NCBI RefSeq assembly: GCF_040939455.1
Contig: NC_134116.1
Location: 71,503,900 to 71,567,899 of the forward strand
Source of the DNA: Microcebus murinus
Taxonomy: Eukaryota; Chordata; Mammalia; Primates; Cheirogaleidae
DNA length: 64,000 nt
Reading direction: 5' to 3'
Shown here: piece by piece, positions 35,241 to 47,100 of the stretch
Layout of the letters: every line of letters begins with the position of its first letter
Numbering within the stretch: the stretch's first letter is position 1
Program-made: the position numbers and the translations under genes
Notes under the pieces: model-generated
Told to the model about the DNA's origin: nothing
The model's input: only the letters and a program-made list of their open reading frames with translations
Databases searched by the model: none

Positions 35241-35654
35241 TCTTTGCATCCTGTGCCTGAATATCACCTGCAATATTTTCTTAGTTTTGCTGCTTTTTGC
35301 AGGCAAGCACATTTGGGTAAAGTATTCCTCAGGCTTTAGACACTGAGGAAATTTCCCAGTTTAATGAGGACTCTTCAGAATCATTTGCTTCAATTACCCA
35401 GATAATGCCAGTAAAATTAGAGTAGGGATTAAGACACAAGTCAGGCCTCAATTGCATAGGTTTCTATTTCTACGTTCTGCTTGACCTTTTAGTTCGGACT
35501 CTGGTCTCCGAATCGTGGCCCCATTCTCACATCTTGAAGAAGCCTCAGCTGACCTTAATGAAGTCAGATTTTTCAGCATTGTTATTGAACCAAGCTTTGA
35601 CTTTCATAGCACTTATCATATCACATTACATTTATGTGACTGATCATTTGATTC
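35241..35654. other. Unassigned DNA
   Basis: No feature recognised; low-repeat sequence. Confidence 0.4.
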
Positions 35655-35785
35655 ATGTCTCTTTTTCCCACTTGACTGTAGTAAGCGCTGTGAGAGCAGG
35701 GCTCTGTCTAACTAGGCTTTTGCATAACATCGCATGTCCACACTCAGCACAGGCCTGGCACCAGGCAGGTGCTGAATAAATGAGG
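35655..35785 (+). mobile_element. L2 3' end
   Basis: Sense L2: TGTGAGAGCAGGGCTCTGTC, then CTCAGCACAGGCCTGGCACC and AGGCAGGTGCTGAATAAATG, the diagnostic L2 3' terminus. Confidence 0.7.
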
Positions 35786-38700
35786 AAAGCCGGATCATTC
35801 ATTGCTGGCAGTAAGTGTTCCCCAGAGCTACATCAGTGACTGAACAGAAATGGATGTGCGATGTGGTAAAAGACCTTAGGACCCATTCACTGTCCATCTG
35901 CATACTAGTTAAAAAATGACTCTCTTGCAGAGGGATCAGGGGTCCTCCTAGGGAGAAAAACTGGAACTACCGTGCCAGAAGAGGGACAAAATTCATTTTG
36001 TCAGAACAAGGGAAAGTAATACCTCACTCCTCTTTCTCTCTAAAACCGGGCTTTATTTAGGGTTTATGTCAAGGGCAACGACTTATTTCTCCTCTAAAAG
36101 TAAATTTTGAATTCGATTTAAATGGTCAAAATTCAATTTTATATTTGTGGTATGAGATCAGCTGATATAGAGGCTTTAGAGAAAGGATAAGATCATTTTG
36201 CCACTTCCTACTACATTTCTACTTCTTATACATAATCATGGTCCTGAAAAATCATCTTACACATTAATTTGAATTGAAATGAAACTCCTTATCTGGTTTA
36301 GGAAAAAGAGCAAGATATGTCTTTCTATGTAATTATATGAAACAACCTCAGAAAATGCAAAGTCAAATAGCTTGATTTTTTAGAGTTTTCAAATTAAAGA
36401 AAAAGACAAGCTTGGTAAGACTGGGAAATATATTCACTGACAAGTCTATTTTCCCCCTGAAATTTAATTAAATGCCATTTTATAAGTCTGATATTAAGAA
36501 AATAGTTAATGTAGAACAAACTGCTTTCAGGTCAGCACTCAACATACGTAGAAGTCAGGTTTTTCTGCACTGGTAGAGGGAAATGGGATAATGAGGAACA
36601 AAAACCATAAAAAACAACAAGGAATTTCAAAAAATAAACCTCAACAAAATATCTATTTGTTTCAAGATTGCATATTACAGAATTTCAGTTGTAGCCTCAT
36701 TCTTTCGATTTGCAACAATAATATTAGGCCTCTGCTATTCTTATCTGTGTTGCCCAAAATTCACCAGGTATTTTTAGTATGATAATATGGAATGGAGAAA
36801 TCAAAGAAATGGTCCTTTTCTCAAAGAGATTACATTCTATTTCCATGAGCAGCATATTGCATTTGTTATTGCAGAAAAGGAAATTGATCTCTTACTCTAT
36901 AAAAAGAAAATAACGTTTTATTTTCAGAATATTTTTGGTTAAGAGAATTAATTTAATCTGCTTTCATAAGTGGGTCAAGGGGAACGTGGAAAATATATAC
37001 ATATATACACATATATTCTTTTTAACAATCAATTTTCTTGATACAGTGGTATATTATAGTGCATTTTTGAGGGCTATAGTGTGTTATGGAATTTTTTAAA
37101 AAACTCTACTTCCTTCCAACTAATGAAATACTTATAATGGAGTCAGATAAAATTAAGGGGGAAATTAAACATCTGACAGCAATAGTTTTACACATTTTGT
37201 TTGATTTAAGGAGTACAATGATAGTCTGGTTGTCATAATCTAGTGGTTGGAGATTAATTTTAAACACTCTGGCAGCCATAACTAATAAGTAATGTCCAAA
37301 ACAGTTCCAATAGGCTCCAACAAACATGATTTATATAGGCTTAGGAATTTTAGAAAAGAAATATCTATTGCTCAGTAATCAACACAGGACCTTGTACTTC
37401 ACCAAGCCCCATTATATGTTGGTTTCTAAAAGATCAGATCCATGTAATCACTCATGTTCTTCTTCAACATGTTCTCCTGTAGAATATACACAGAAACAAG
37501 AATTCAATAAATCAGAATCTGTTCACTGAGGTCTAGCATTCTACCAATCTCACCTCTTACGTATGAGTTTAAGATCATTGTGACATCTCAATAGTATGCA
37601 TTTTATTTCTTTTTTTTTTTTTGTAACTAGATTCTTTAAAAACTATGATGTGATGGCTTTTTAGATACAGCTAGGATTTATAGTCCCCTTGTAAAAAGTG
37701 TTTGCTAAGCCATATATCTGTACAATCTGCACTTTGAGATTAATGGTACTAATTATATGACTGATGTACTTTGCAGATTAAGTGAAATCATGTCAAAATA
37801 ATGACTTTAGGTCATTCCTATCTGGCATGTTCTGAGTAATGTAGTTATTTCCATTTATATTTTATGTATATGTTTCATTGTCACCACATCTTGGTGCATC
37901 AATCACTGGTGCTGTCTTAGGGAAATAAAAGGAAATAGGTTAAGAGTCAATGTTGATAAAGGAGGTCTAAAATTAAGGGTCTTACAAATGTTATGGCAAA
38001 CAGATTTCTGTTTCAGAAAGTCAGATTGACAAAAATAATTGAGGGGAGAAGATATTATAGAATTCACATCAAAGAAGAAAAATTATAATTACTTACTCAC
38101 CCTACATTGGTGATATAAGTTAAATTTGAGTTCTTGCTAATTCCCTCAAGGACCAGGCTTTCTCTTGGTTACAATATACATAGATGTATTCCTAAGAACC
38201 TATATACTATATAATCTAAATCTGTACAATACTAAAATGTATCATAAATACACTAAGGAAGTAGGTTTCCCATCCTTCCCAAAATGATGTGATATGCTTG
38301 TGTCATTTGGGTGTTGCAATTTGTTCTATAGTATATCACAAGGAATTTGTTACTACTAACAGCTAAAGTATCAAGGCTTGTGAATTATATACTTAAAAAA
38401 AAGTTATGTGTATGCAATATTTTCCCCATAATAAAATCACTTCAATTAATTTTCATTTGACAGTGCTTCCTTATGTGGGACACCCTTTTCTGAAAATGTC
38501 ATCCTTTTCTGAAAGAGTGAAATTTCAGCCACTTATTGGGAATTGTCCTAATCCATAACCTATGTTTGCCAAGGCTCAAGTGGTTGATTTGTTAGTGTGT
38601 TGTTTATAGTTATGGTGTAATACTTAAGTCATTGTCATGTTTCACAATCCCTATAAAATTGTTTTTGACTTTTTCAAGATCTAGGTCTACTCATGGGGGT

Positions 38701-39234
38701 ATGCTGGGAATGTGAATGCCAAGGCTCATGTGCATCAAGGTGGAAAAAGAAATTGAAATGAATGCTGTCAAATAATTATCCATTCTTAAATATTTTTAAA
38801 ATCACAGAATTTTCTCTGATCCCCAAGTGAGGATTAATTGGCCCTGGATGTGAATGTGTGCTCATATCTACCATGGCATTTGATCACTCTACCGTTGTAA
38901 CTGCTTGTTGACCTGTCTGTGTGTGGATGGCAGCAGTGTCTTACACATGCGACAAACCCAATAAGTATTTATTCAGTTAATAACTTTGATAAAGTTTGAT
39001 CAAAAAATTTATATATATATAATGTAGATTTATTCAAAAGCAAAATATGGAGTCAATTAACTTTACAAATTCCTTGACAGTATGCTTATCAGATGTGCTT
39101 AAACTTATATTACAAAAATTTGGTTTGAGGAGTCCACCCATTGCATGCACTCTCTTTTTTCTTAAGCCTAGTCTTTTGTATTTGTACTTATTATTAAGGA
39201 AGTCAAACTCTTTATTAACATTAATTCAATTTAA
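35786..39234. other. A/T-rich unassigned DNA
   Basis: About 3.4 kb without a recognised gene or long repeat. A short antisense L2-like phrase lies at 36,800-36,850. T-runs and TATATA tracts occur at about 37,609-37,622 and 39,010-39,022. Open frames up to 79 codons show no domain. Confidence 0.45.
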
Positions 39235-39365
39235 TTTAACCAACTTTGTTGAGCTCCTACTTTGTGCAAGGTTCCATGCTGTATGATAAGAAAATATGAT
39301 GAATTAGACACAATTCCTACTCTTAAACATTGTATGTACCAATAAATAATGATAAAATAGCATGA
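39235..39365 (-). mobile_element. L2 3' fragment
   Basis: Antisense L2: TTGTTGAGCTCCTACTTTGT, GCAAGGTTCCATGCTGTATG, then ACACAATTCCTACTCTTAAA. Confidence 0.6.
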
Positions 39366-39377
39366 GAAGGGTAATGA

Positions 39378-39431
39378 TATATATATATATGTGTGTGTAT
39401 GTGTGTATAGGTATATGTTTGTGTGTATATA
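39378..39431. repeat. Degenerate (TA)n(TG)n microsatellite
   Basis: TATATATATATATG passes into TGTGTGTATG units and back to TATATA. A compound, interrupted dinucleotide repeat. Confidence 0.9.
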
Positions 39432-39459
39432 TGAAATATGCAGTTAGCATAGAAGAGTG

Positions 39460-40035
39460 AGGATCAAGTCTACTCAAAGAAGTTCTGGAAGTCTCCCTGA
39501 CAGAAGCAGCATCTTGGCTGAGGCTTCAGTGTAGGTGAACTGTAGTAGGTGACTAATGAACAAATTATGGGGAAGGTGGAGGAGAGTACCATCCTGGGCA
39601 CATATAAAAGCATGGGCACAAGCTCTGAGACACGGATCATCATAGATGGAGACAGATGTGGAGTGGAGGTGGCAGTGTGTGGTTAGAGAGGCAGACAAGG
39701 TGCAGCTTACATAGGGCCAAATATGACCCTATGTAAAGAGCTAGCACTCTAAAGAGCTAGCACTAAAGAGCTAGCACTCAACTCCACAGCCAAGAGTTCT
39801 AAACATGAAAGGGACACAAGTATATTTCTGTTTTAGAAAGCCTATTTGTGTGGCAGGAGGATGGATGATCAGAGAATGAGAAGATGATAAGGCAGAATTT
39901 TTTTTTAATAAATGCTGGACAATGCCACAAGGAATACAGAGTAGGAGGTGGATTTAAGAAAGATTCATGGAGCAAATCAGCAGAATTTGGAGGTGAATGG
40001 CTGTGGGGCGTGGGCATGAGCATTATACCAGGCTA
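39460..40035 (-). mobile_element. L2 fragment carrying a small minisatellite
   Basis: Antisense L2 text: GAAGTCTCCCTGACAGAAGC, CACATATAAAAGCATGGGCA, GCAGCTTACATAGGGCC; later AAGCCTATTTGTGTGGCAGG. A local tandem repeat has expanded inside it at 39,734-39,779. Confidence 0.5.
39734..39779. repeat. Three-copy minisatellite (14-16 bp unit)
   Basis: The unit TAAAGAGCTAGCACTC occurs at 39,734-39,749 and 39,764-39,779, with a 14-base copy lacking the last two bases at 39,750-39,763. The copies are otherwise identical, so the expansion is recent relative to the host L2. Confidence 0.9.
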
Positions 40036-40072
40036 ATAGCATCTTATTAACATTTCTGACATTCTCTAGACT

Positions 40073-40580
40073 AGTTCTTCTGCACCTCAGCTTCTCAAGA
40101 GAATCACCCGAGGAGCTGTTTAAAACTTCAAAGCCAGGCCGGGCGTGGTGGCTCACGCCTGTAATCCTAGCACTTTGGGAGGCCGAGGCGGGCGGATTGC
40201 TCAAGGTCAGGAGTTCGAAACCAGCCTGAGCGAGACCCCGTCTCTACCAAAAATAGAAATAAATTAATTGACCAACTAAAAATATATATTAAAAAAATTA
40301 GCCGGGCATGGTGGCACATGCCTGTAGTCCCAGCTACTCGGGAGGCTGAGGCAGTAGGATCGCTGAGCCCCGGAGATTGAGGTTGCTGTGAGCCAGGCTG
40401 ATGCCACGGCACTCACTCTAGCCTGGGCAACAAAGTGAGACTCTGTCTCCAAAAAAAAAAAAAAAAAAAAAAACTTCAAAGCCCAGACACATGAAGTCAG
40501 AATCTATGGACATAGGAGCCCATGTCATTGTGATTCCAATGTGCAGTCAAGGATGAGAAGGACTCTTCCCCTAAGTTATA
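40073..40580 (+). mobile_element. MER5-like hAT element split by an Alu
   Basis: Left part: TTCTCAAGAGAATCACCCGA and GGAGCTGTTTAAAACTTCAA. After the Alu: CAAAGCCCAGACACATGAAG, GTCAGAATCTATGGACATAG and TGATTCCAATGTGCAGTC. Joined, these follow the MER5A layout. The insertion at about 40,136 post-dates the hAT element. Confidence 0.65.
40137..40469 (+). mobile_element. Lemur-type Alu, full length, with perfect target duplication
   Basis: The head GGCCGGGCGTGGTGGCTCAC, the B-box region GGAGTTCGAAACC and the right arm are all present. Between the arms is the extra segment AGAAATAAATTAATTGACCA and ACTAAAAATATATA, the lemur-specific linker. A polyA of about 20 ends it. The flanking 14-bp repeat AAAACTTCAAAGCC is perfect (40,122-40,135 and 40,470-40,483). 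Several CpGs survive, so it is comparatively young. Open frames on the opposite strand (67-81 codons) are Alu shadows. Confidence 0.95.
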
Positions 40581-41474
40581 TGTGAAGAAAATGAGACCTT
40601 GAGTGACCCATGGGCAGAAACTGACAACACTAGGAAATAGAAAATACTTATACTTCTTAAAACAGTGACACTCAAGATGATGACAAACTAATTAGAAAAA
40701 CATAATACTTCTAAATGTAAAGTCAGAGAACATATACAATATAATTAATGCTAGAAGCACTTGCTGAGTCACAGGAATTCAGAGAAATGAGTTAACTCTG
40801 AAAAAAATCATTCAAGGAGGAGACAAGACTCAAAAAATGTAAACTTTAAATTATGAGTATTTTCAAAGGCAATGAATGACATTTCATAATCTTTTACCAA
40901 CAATCCAATTAATTCTGACAGGTATGCACATAAGTTATTTAGTATTGCTTTTACTAGGGAAGATTTAATAGATTCAGAAGGAACTACAGACTTTGCACAA
41001 TTTTTAGTCATAAATCAAAATGTAGATATAGTCATTTTACTCATGGAAAGATTAGGTCAATTGGAGAAAAAATCCAATTAACAGTGAAGCAAGATGAGTT
41101 ATTGTTAACAAGCTCAGGCAGTTGTGAAAAATATTCTTTCAAAGTGTTTCTTCAGAAAGAATAGATAATCCATTTAACTGGCATATTGATAATATTCACT
41201 GTGCCTACACATAAATATCACAAAAGTACAAATTTAGTTGATACTCAAGAGTTTATTTTGAGAATCAGGAAAGACCAATTTTCCATGATAAAACAATCAT
41301 TAATCATCCCATAACTATCACTCCTTCATCCCTCCCTCCTTTCTACATCCATTGAACTTGGATTTCATCTTTTCCTATGATATCGCCCACATCTAGTTTT
41401 GAGTTTTAGATGTCTAGGTACAATCCACTTCACTGTACACTCCCAGAAACACCCACTCTAGTTGAGAGGGTCCA
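40581..41474. other. Unassigned DNA
   Basis: No gene or repeat family recognised; A/T-rich. Confidence 0.4.
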
Positions 41475-41715
41475 TGGTGAGTGGCTAAGGGCATGGACTC
41501 TGGCTCTATCATTTATCAGCAAGATGATCTTAAGCAATTTACTCAAAGTTTCTCAACCTCTGTGTGTTTCAGTTTCTTCATCCCTAAAATGAGAATAATA
41601 ATAGGACCTACCTCAAAGGATTGTAGTGAAGATATTTCAATCAGTTAATACCTGCAAAATGTTTATAAAAGTTCTTGAATACAGCATGTACCCAATGAAT
41701 ATTGGTTATTACTAT
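41475..41715 (+). mobile_element. MIR SINE, near full length
   Basis: Sense MIR: GTGGCTAAGGGCATGGACTC, TTAAGCAATTTACTCAAAGT, TGTTTCAGTTTCTTCATCCC, GAATAATAATAGGACCTACC, then the 3' end CATGTACCCAATGAATATTG. Confidence 0.8.
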
Positions 41716-42984
41716 ACTGTCCTATGCTAGAAAATATTCAATATATATTGGATGGAAGTATTGTTGGATAGACAGACAACATGGGAAAATAAGATAAAAG
41801 AATAACAATATTCACTACAACCAACAGGACTTGGTTTTTTATCTGATGACCTTCAAACTTGCAGTGAAATTCTACACAACTACTATAACCTCTCTTCAAC
41901 CTTGATGGCTATAAAATAATCATATTAATACTTTCTTCCCCTATTCAAACTGACATGAAGATTCATTCTATAATATTTCATTGAAACATTTGAAGATTGT
42001 GTTTTGCAGGTGTAAAACATTATTTTTCAATATCGTAGTTTCTGTCCAAGGCTTTTCAGAAGGAACAGGAGGCGTGCTTCTGATGGAATCCTCAAAGACT
42101 ATAAAGATAATACTGTATCCTTTGTTCAACTTGGCAGATTTGGAGTGTCATGAGTGCTAATTGTCTAATATTGAGTTTGGCATCTTCAAAAGCACATATA
42201 GTGAAGACAAAATGCAGAACTTGTCCGGAGACTGTGGTGAAAAGAACAAAGGATTGTGACAGTACCTTTTAAGGAAAGTGGCATTGTCCTGCCACATATT
42301 TAAAAATGTCCAAATACAACAAGCCTATCTTTCATGACATTGTTACCTATAAAAGCATCAAAGTGATGCCTGGTTGAATTCAAAGTGATCCCATTTCTAA
42401 GATCAAGATCTTCAAGAGAAATAAACACAAGGGTTGTGGAAGATGTGTAATGTACAACCTGGAGGAATAAAAATGTATGTCAAACATTGATTGATTAAGT
42501 AATTTCTGCAAAATCTGCACCTAAGAGATACATCACAGGAGCTGAGTTATTGGAGGATAATGTCCCAGACCTTGTGGAAGCTGCACAAGCTTTGTGAATT
42601 TACAACTCACTGAAAGAAAGAGTGGAAAAGAACTGCTGGGAGAAAATCTACCATTCCATTTATGTGGCTTGATAAATTGTGATTTGTGGAAAGTGTTTAT
42701 TTCAAAGCCAGTGTGTTTTATTTTATGAATCTCTGGGTTTGCCTGTCACATTTAGCCACATGTTGTGCTGAGGAAGGTGAAGGGGAGCTGCAAGAGCTCT
42801 GTCTGTTTGCCTCCCTGATGCAGAACGGCCCAGCTAGTGCATTGCACACTGAGTGACTTATCTCCCATTGGAAGACTGCTGTCACTTCAGGCCTTGATCT
42901 ATACCCCGAATCTTTGAAAAATGATATTAAATTATTCCAAATGACAGTTTCCATTCACTTCAAAGGCTTTTAAATCTAACAGGA
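41716..42984. other. Unassigned DNA
   Basis: 42,050-42,680 has a somewhat gene-like composition, but no frame stays open and no family is recognised. The 78-codon frame on - at 42,718-42,954 lacks support. Confidence 0.35.
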
Positions 42985-43150
42985 GCCTTAGAGATCATCT
43001 AGTGACAACCTTATTTTATAGATAAAGAAATAGAGACTGAGAAAAACTATGAGCCTTGGCCAAGATCACACAGCCAGGTGGCCCTGGTCAAGTCAGGACT
43101 GGATTCTAGTGCCTTGGACCCAGACCAACATCCTACCCCTGTTTGAGCTA
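42985..43150 (-). mobile_element. MIR-like SINE fragment
   Basis: Antisense: GAGATCATCTAGTGACAACC, TTATAGATAAAGAAATAGAG, CCAAGATCACACAGCCAGGT, CAGGACTGGATTCTAGTGCC. These match the tRNA-related half of MIR or a related ancient SINE. Confidence 0.65.
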
Positions 43151-43601
43151 ATGTCTTCTTCAGTTAGGTTAGATAATGCTATTCATACTACACTTGCTTG
43201 AGTACCTATACCTATATTTATTACCTGGAAACAACTTAGGGCATTAGGAAAACTCAAACACACAAACAAAAAACAATAAAACACTGACATGTGTGGCATA
43301 CTTGCTTATAATAAAGATATGGGCAAAAAGCCTAAAATGTGGGCTGCTCTGGTAATTTGACCAAAAATGTTAGTTCTCTACATAAAACATTCTTGAGTAA
43401 GAAAAGGGATCAGTGTAAAAGTGATGTTTGCAAACATTTCAAACTCATTTGGCCTCATCTAAAATATTTATAACACATTTCAAAATCTCATTTTATTGGT
43501 ATATCACTGACTTCCTTATGATTCAACCAGAACACATGCGTGGTCAACCACAAGTATTTCTTTCATGTCTATTATGAACCCTTTAACCTTTTAATCTTCT
43601 C
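43151..43601. other. Unassigned DNA
   Basis: No feature recognised. Confidence 0.4.
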
Positions 43602-43941
<340 letters not shown>

Positions 43942-44126
43942 ATGAATCCTTTAATCTTATTCTCAGTGATAAGCAAAAAGATACTCTATGTGTGTGTAAA
44001 CTTGCAATGCAGCTTTAGCTTAAAAAAAAAGAAAAAAATTTATAACCCACCAAAGATTACATTTAGGTGTCCACACAAAATGCTTATTAAGAGAAAGCAT
44101 TGACTTTCTGGTTTCTCTCTCTCTCC
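43942..44126. other. Unassigned DNA
   Basis: Short unique stretch with an A-run; nothing recognised. Confidence 0.4.
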
Positions 44127-44180
44127 ATATATATATATGTGTGTGTGTGTATATATATATACACACACACATATATATAT
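44127..44180. repeat. Self-complementary (AT)n(GT)n(AT)n(AC)n(AT)n tract
   Basis: A GT run (44,139-44,150), an AT run (44,151-44,160), an AC run (44,161-44,170) and flanking AT runs make a near-perfect palindrome of dinucleotide arrays that can fold into a hairpin or cruciform. The 140-codon frame on - (44,087-44,509) reads through this and the next repeat and is not a gene. Confidence 0.9.
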
Positions 44181-44243
44181 CTGTTTAGATATATAATATA
44201 TATTACTTTCAGTTTCCGTGACATACTAAACTCCAACAATACT

Positions 44244-44281
44244 CTGTGTGTGTGTATGTGTGTGTGTGTGTGTGTGTGTGT
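44244..44281. repeat. (TG)n microsatellite
   Basis: About 19 TG units with one TA interruption. Confidence 0.9.
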
Positions 44282-44699
44282 CATCTCCCTTGACCTTAGC
44301 TTTGTTACTGGAGCACAAAGTAGCCAAGGTACCAAAAAGTAAACTTTTCTTTGATTTGGGAATCTTAATCCATTAAAGCTATTTAGAAGCTTAGAAACCC
44401 TTGGATGAAACAATCTCCCAAATAGTGAAAGAAATAACCTTTTGTTATTATTTCCAAGTTTCTTTATGAAAAGGCAATAGTAAAGTAAAATCCTAACAGT
44501 GTGGTCCACATATCACTGCTTCTCTCTAACCATTTTCTATTTTACTATGAACTCTATGTTTTCTATTTTGCTACTTTGAAACATAAATAGGCTCATCATT
44601 TCTTTCAATACTGCCAATGTTGGTTATTATTGTTTTGTTTTATCTTTGGCAATCCAACAGCAGGAACTCAGTGGAGGACATCCTTATATTATAGGTCCT

Positions 44700-44850
44700 C
44701 TTATCAAATGGAGCACTTAGTGAGTACTTATTTCTTAGAATGAGCACCCACTGTGTGACAACCCTGTGCTACATGGTTGGATATGACATGATTGCTGCCC
44801 CCAAGAAGCTTAAGTCAAGAGAAGACAGTGAAAAGCATTAAGCCTCCAGG
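44700..44850 (-). mobile_element. L2/MIR-like 3' fragment
   Basis: Antisense phrase GAGCACCCACTGTGTGACAA, then TGTGCTACATGGTTGGATAT and GCCCCCAAGAAGCTTAAG, as in L2 3' ends. Confidence 0.55.
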
Positions 44851-45062
44851 GGATGAACAAGTGGGAGTTTTAGGAGAAGCTGGTTTTTTCTCTCTCTAAA
44901 GTATCAAGGGGGCAAAAATAATTTGGGTTACACGGATTGCTTTTATAATGCTTGAGTCATGATTATAAGTGTGCCTGTCACACAGATAGTATTCACTGTA
45001 CCTGTGAGGCAGGTTTTCACCTCTCCCCTCCTCTTCCCTACCCCCTGCTTGATTTCCATTGA

Positions 45063-45235
45063 GTTTTGCAACAATTTGGATGGAACTAGAGCCCATTATC
45101 TTAAGTGAAGTATCCAAAGAATGCAAAACAAACACCACATGTACTCAGTATTAAACTGGAACTAAGGATGAGCAAACATGTGCATAGCGGGAAGTAAAAC
45201 TCAAAGGAGAAGCTGTTTTAAAGAGAGTGAGTGCA
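45063..45235 (+). mobile_element. L1 3'-end fragment (strepsirrhine-like)
   Basis: TTTGCAACAATTTGGATGGA, CTAGAGCCCATTATCTTAAG, TGAAGTATCCAAAGAATGCA and ACACCACATGTACTCAGTAT match the end of L1 ORF2 and the start of the 3' UTR. Truncated on both sides. Confidence 0.7.
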
Positions 45236-46254
45236 AAATTCATGGTGAGCGAGTTTGTCTAGGTCAACCACAGGACCACATTTGTTTATACGAATGCCTT
45301 GGGCTTCTGTTACTTTTTCTCATTACTTGGCACTGCTGACCAGGCTGGCAGTGAGGCTGGTTCAATTTGTAGTAAATTGTCCATTTCTGCATAAAAGAAC
45401 AATGGGGCAGTAAATTTCCTTCCTAATGTTTGGTTACCCCTGTCCTTTACATGGTAGGATAGCAGTAGGCTCTCTCCCATCCACATCTTGCAATGCTCCC
45501 TTCCCTCTCATGGAGGCCTCTGGCCTGTGCTTATGCAGCAGAGAAGATGTGCCTCTTTTTTGTCGAGTTGGGTCACCATGTTCTCTGTAGGTGTGTGGCT
45601 CATCACAATGCTTTATACTTGCACTGATGCCTTTTTTTGCACAAGATTAAAAATGCACGTGTAGCACATATCATTAATCCCCAGTGTCAGTTAACTGAAC
45701 TGTGTGTGTGTTTATGCAGCTGCTGACTCCTGAGACACCCACTTGGAAAGGAGACAAAAGTTCTGAATGTACCTTTTTGTAATTCAGTAAATATACAGAG
45801 TCCAATTTAAAAAAAAAAAAGAAATTAAGGGTTTTCAACTCAGCAGCCTTGCCCGCAGGGGCAGTGGCTGTGCACACACAGGCCAATGAAAAGATGTCTG
45901 TTTCAAGTATCCTCTTGGAAGCAAGAACCAGTATTTGGAATGTAAGAGGCATTTGTTCTTTAAAGAAAACTGGAGTTTTGTGGAAATGTAATACTTTGTA
46001 CTCATTTTTTTAAAAAAAAATTTACAAGTAGCAAAATCTGGAAATAATTTATTTTGTAGTGTATCTTTCCAACTGGAGGTTGCAGTATCTCCCCCACCCT
46101 AGGGACTTCCCTGTTCTACCCAGCTGCTCTGATCCCACCCACTTCCTGCCTCTAATCCTCCTGGGGGGCTTCCAGCTTCCACTCTACTTCCTCCTGCTGG
46201 CAGCTGGGTAACTACAGTTCACAACATCTCGACTGACTAACCCAATCGTCCTCT
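45236..46254. other. Unassigned DNA
   Basis: No gene or repeat family recognised; A-runs at 45,810 and 46,010. Confidence 0.4.
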
Positions 46255-46815
46255 GAGGGAGATAAACATGGAGGAAAGGTCCCTATGACAGATGATGGAG
46301 TGTGGAAAATCCTACTCTAAAATATAGCGTTTTGGCATAGTGACTGCTTAAATCTGAAAGAAATTGAGAATACCTCAGAAGCAGGAAGCTCTCGCTCTTC
46401 ACTTACCTTCTCCCACCCCTGCTCTCCTGCAGTGGGCCATAGAAACTGAAATCCCCTGTCCCTTCCTCCTCTGAAGTAAGCTGTAAAACCTAGGAAAGTC
46501 ACTCCCTGAAGACCCTTGTATGACAGGTGTCCTACCCTATACCTGGAGGGAAGGAGTGTCACACGGAGAAACCAAAATGAGTCTGAACAAACAGGTCTTG
46601 CTAAGTCCCCCCTGCTTATAACCACCAAATCATTCCCTCTTGCCTCCAACCATACTTCTACATGACTGTCCACAGTTTCACTGGGTCTTTGGGTCTTCAT
46701 TCCTGAAGGCTTCTATGTCACATAAAACTGATATTATTAATAAATAAATGTGTTATGCTTTTCTCTTGCTGATTTGTATTTTGTTATAGGGCTCTCTGCC
46801 ATTTTGACAGGTGAG
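46255..46815 (+). mobile_element. Probable ERV LTR remnant
   Basis: The 3' part TTGGGTCTTCATTCCTGAAG, TTAATAAATAAATGTGTTAT, GCTTTTCTCTTGCTGATTTG and GTTATAGGGCTCTCTGCCA is the polyadenylation and U5 layout of a mammalian LTR. The 5' boundary is unclear and no target duplication was found. The 127-codon frame on - (46,317-46,700) is inside it and shows no domain. Confidence 0.45.
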
Positions 46816-46839
46816 TCAAAAATACTACTTTTTCTCCTC

Positions 46840-46915
46840 TGCACAGATGAGGAAGCTGAAACTCAGCAAGAATCAGTGCCTTGTCCAAGAACCCATCTTT
46901 TATGAAGGATGCTCC
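46840..46915 (-). mobile_element. MIR fragment
   Basis: Antisense MIR core: CACAGATGAGGAAGCTGAAA, CTCAGCAAGAATCAGTGCCT and TGTCCAAGAACCCA. Confidence 0.55.
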
Positions 46916-47074
46916 AGGCATCCTGAGCACCCACGCAAGGAAAGGGGAGGCCAGGGTTCATGGTGCAGCCTAATTGGTAGGAAATGTGCGGAAGTTCCTC
47001 CAGGAACCAGTCAGCAGTGGTTGCAGGAGAACTCTTAGCAATAACTTCTGTGGCTGGACGGAAGCTTCTACCCT

Positions 47075-47100
47075 GGAGGTGGGGGGTGGGGGGTGGGGAG
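47075..47100 (+). repeat. G-quadruplex-capable G tract
   Basis: GGTGGGGGGTGGGGGGTGGG gives at least four runs of three or more G with short loops. It sits in a relatively G/C-rich unique stretch. In vivo folding is unknown. Confidence 0.7.

Noticed and set aside
39734..39779. CRISPR-like direct repeats
   Set aside because: Three contiguous units without spacers in a primate genome; an ordinary minisatellite.
42050..42680. Possible processed pseudogene
   Set aside because: Words such as a Lys-rich segment look gene-like, but all frames are broken and I could not match any protein family. A BLASTX search would decide.
44087..44509. 140-codon open frame on -
   Set aside because: It reads through TG/AT/AC microsatellites, giving runs of His-Thr and Tyr-Ile; a repeat artefact.
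46317..46700. 127-codon open frame on -
   Set aside because: Lies inside LTR-like sequence on the opposite strand.
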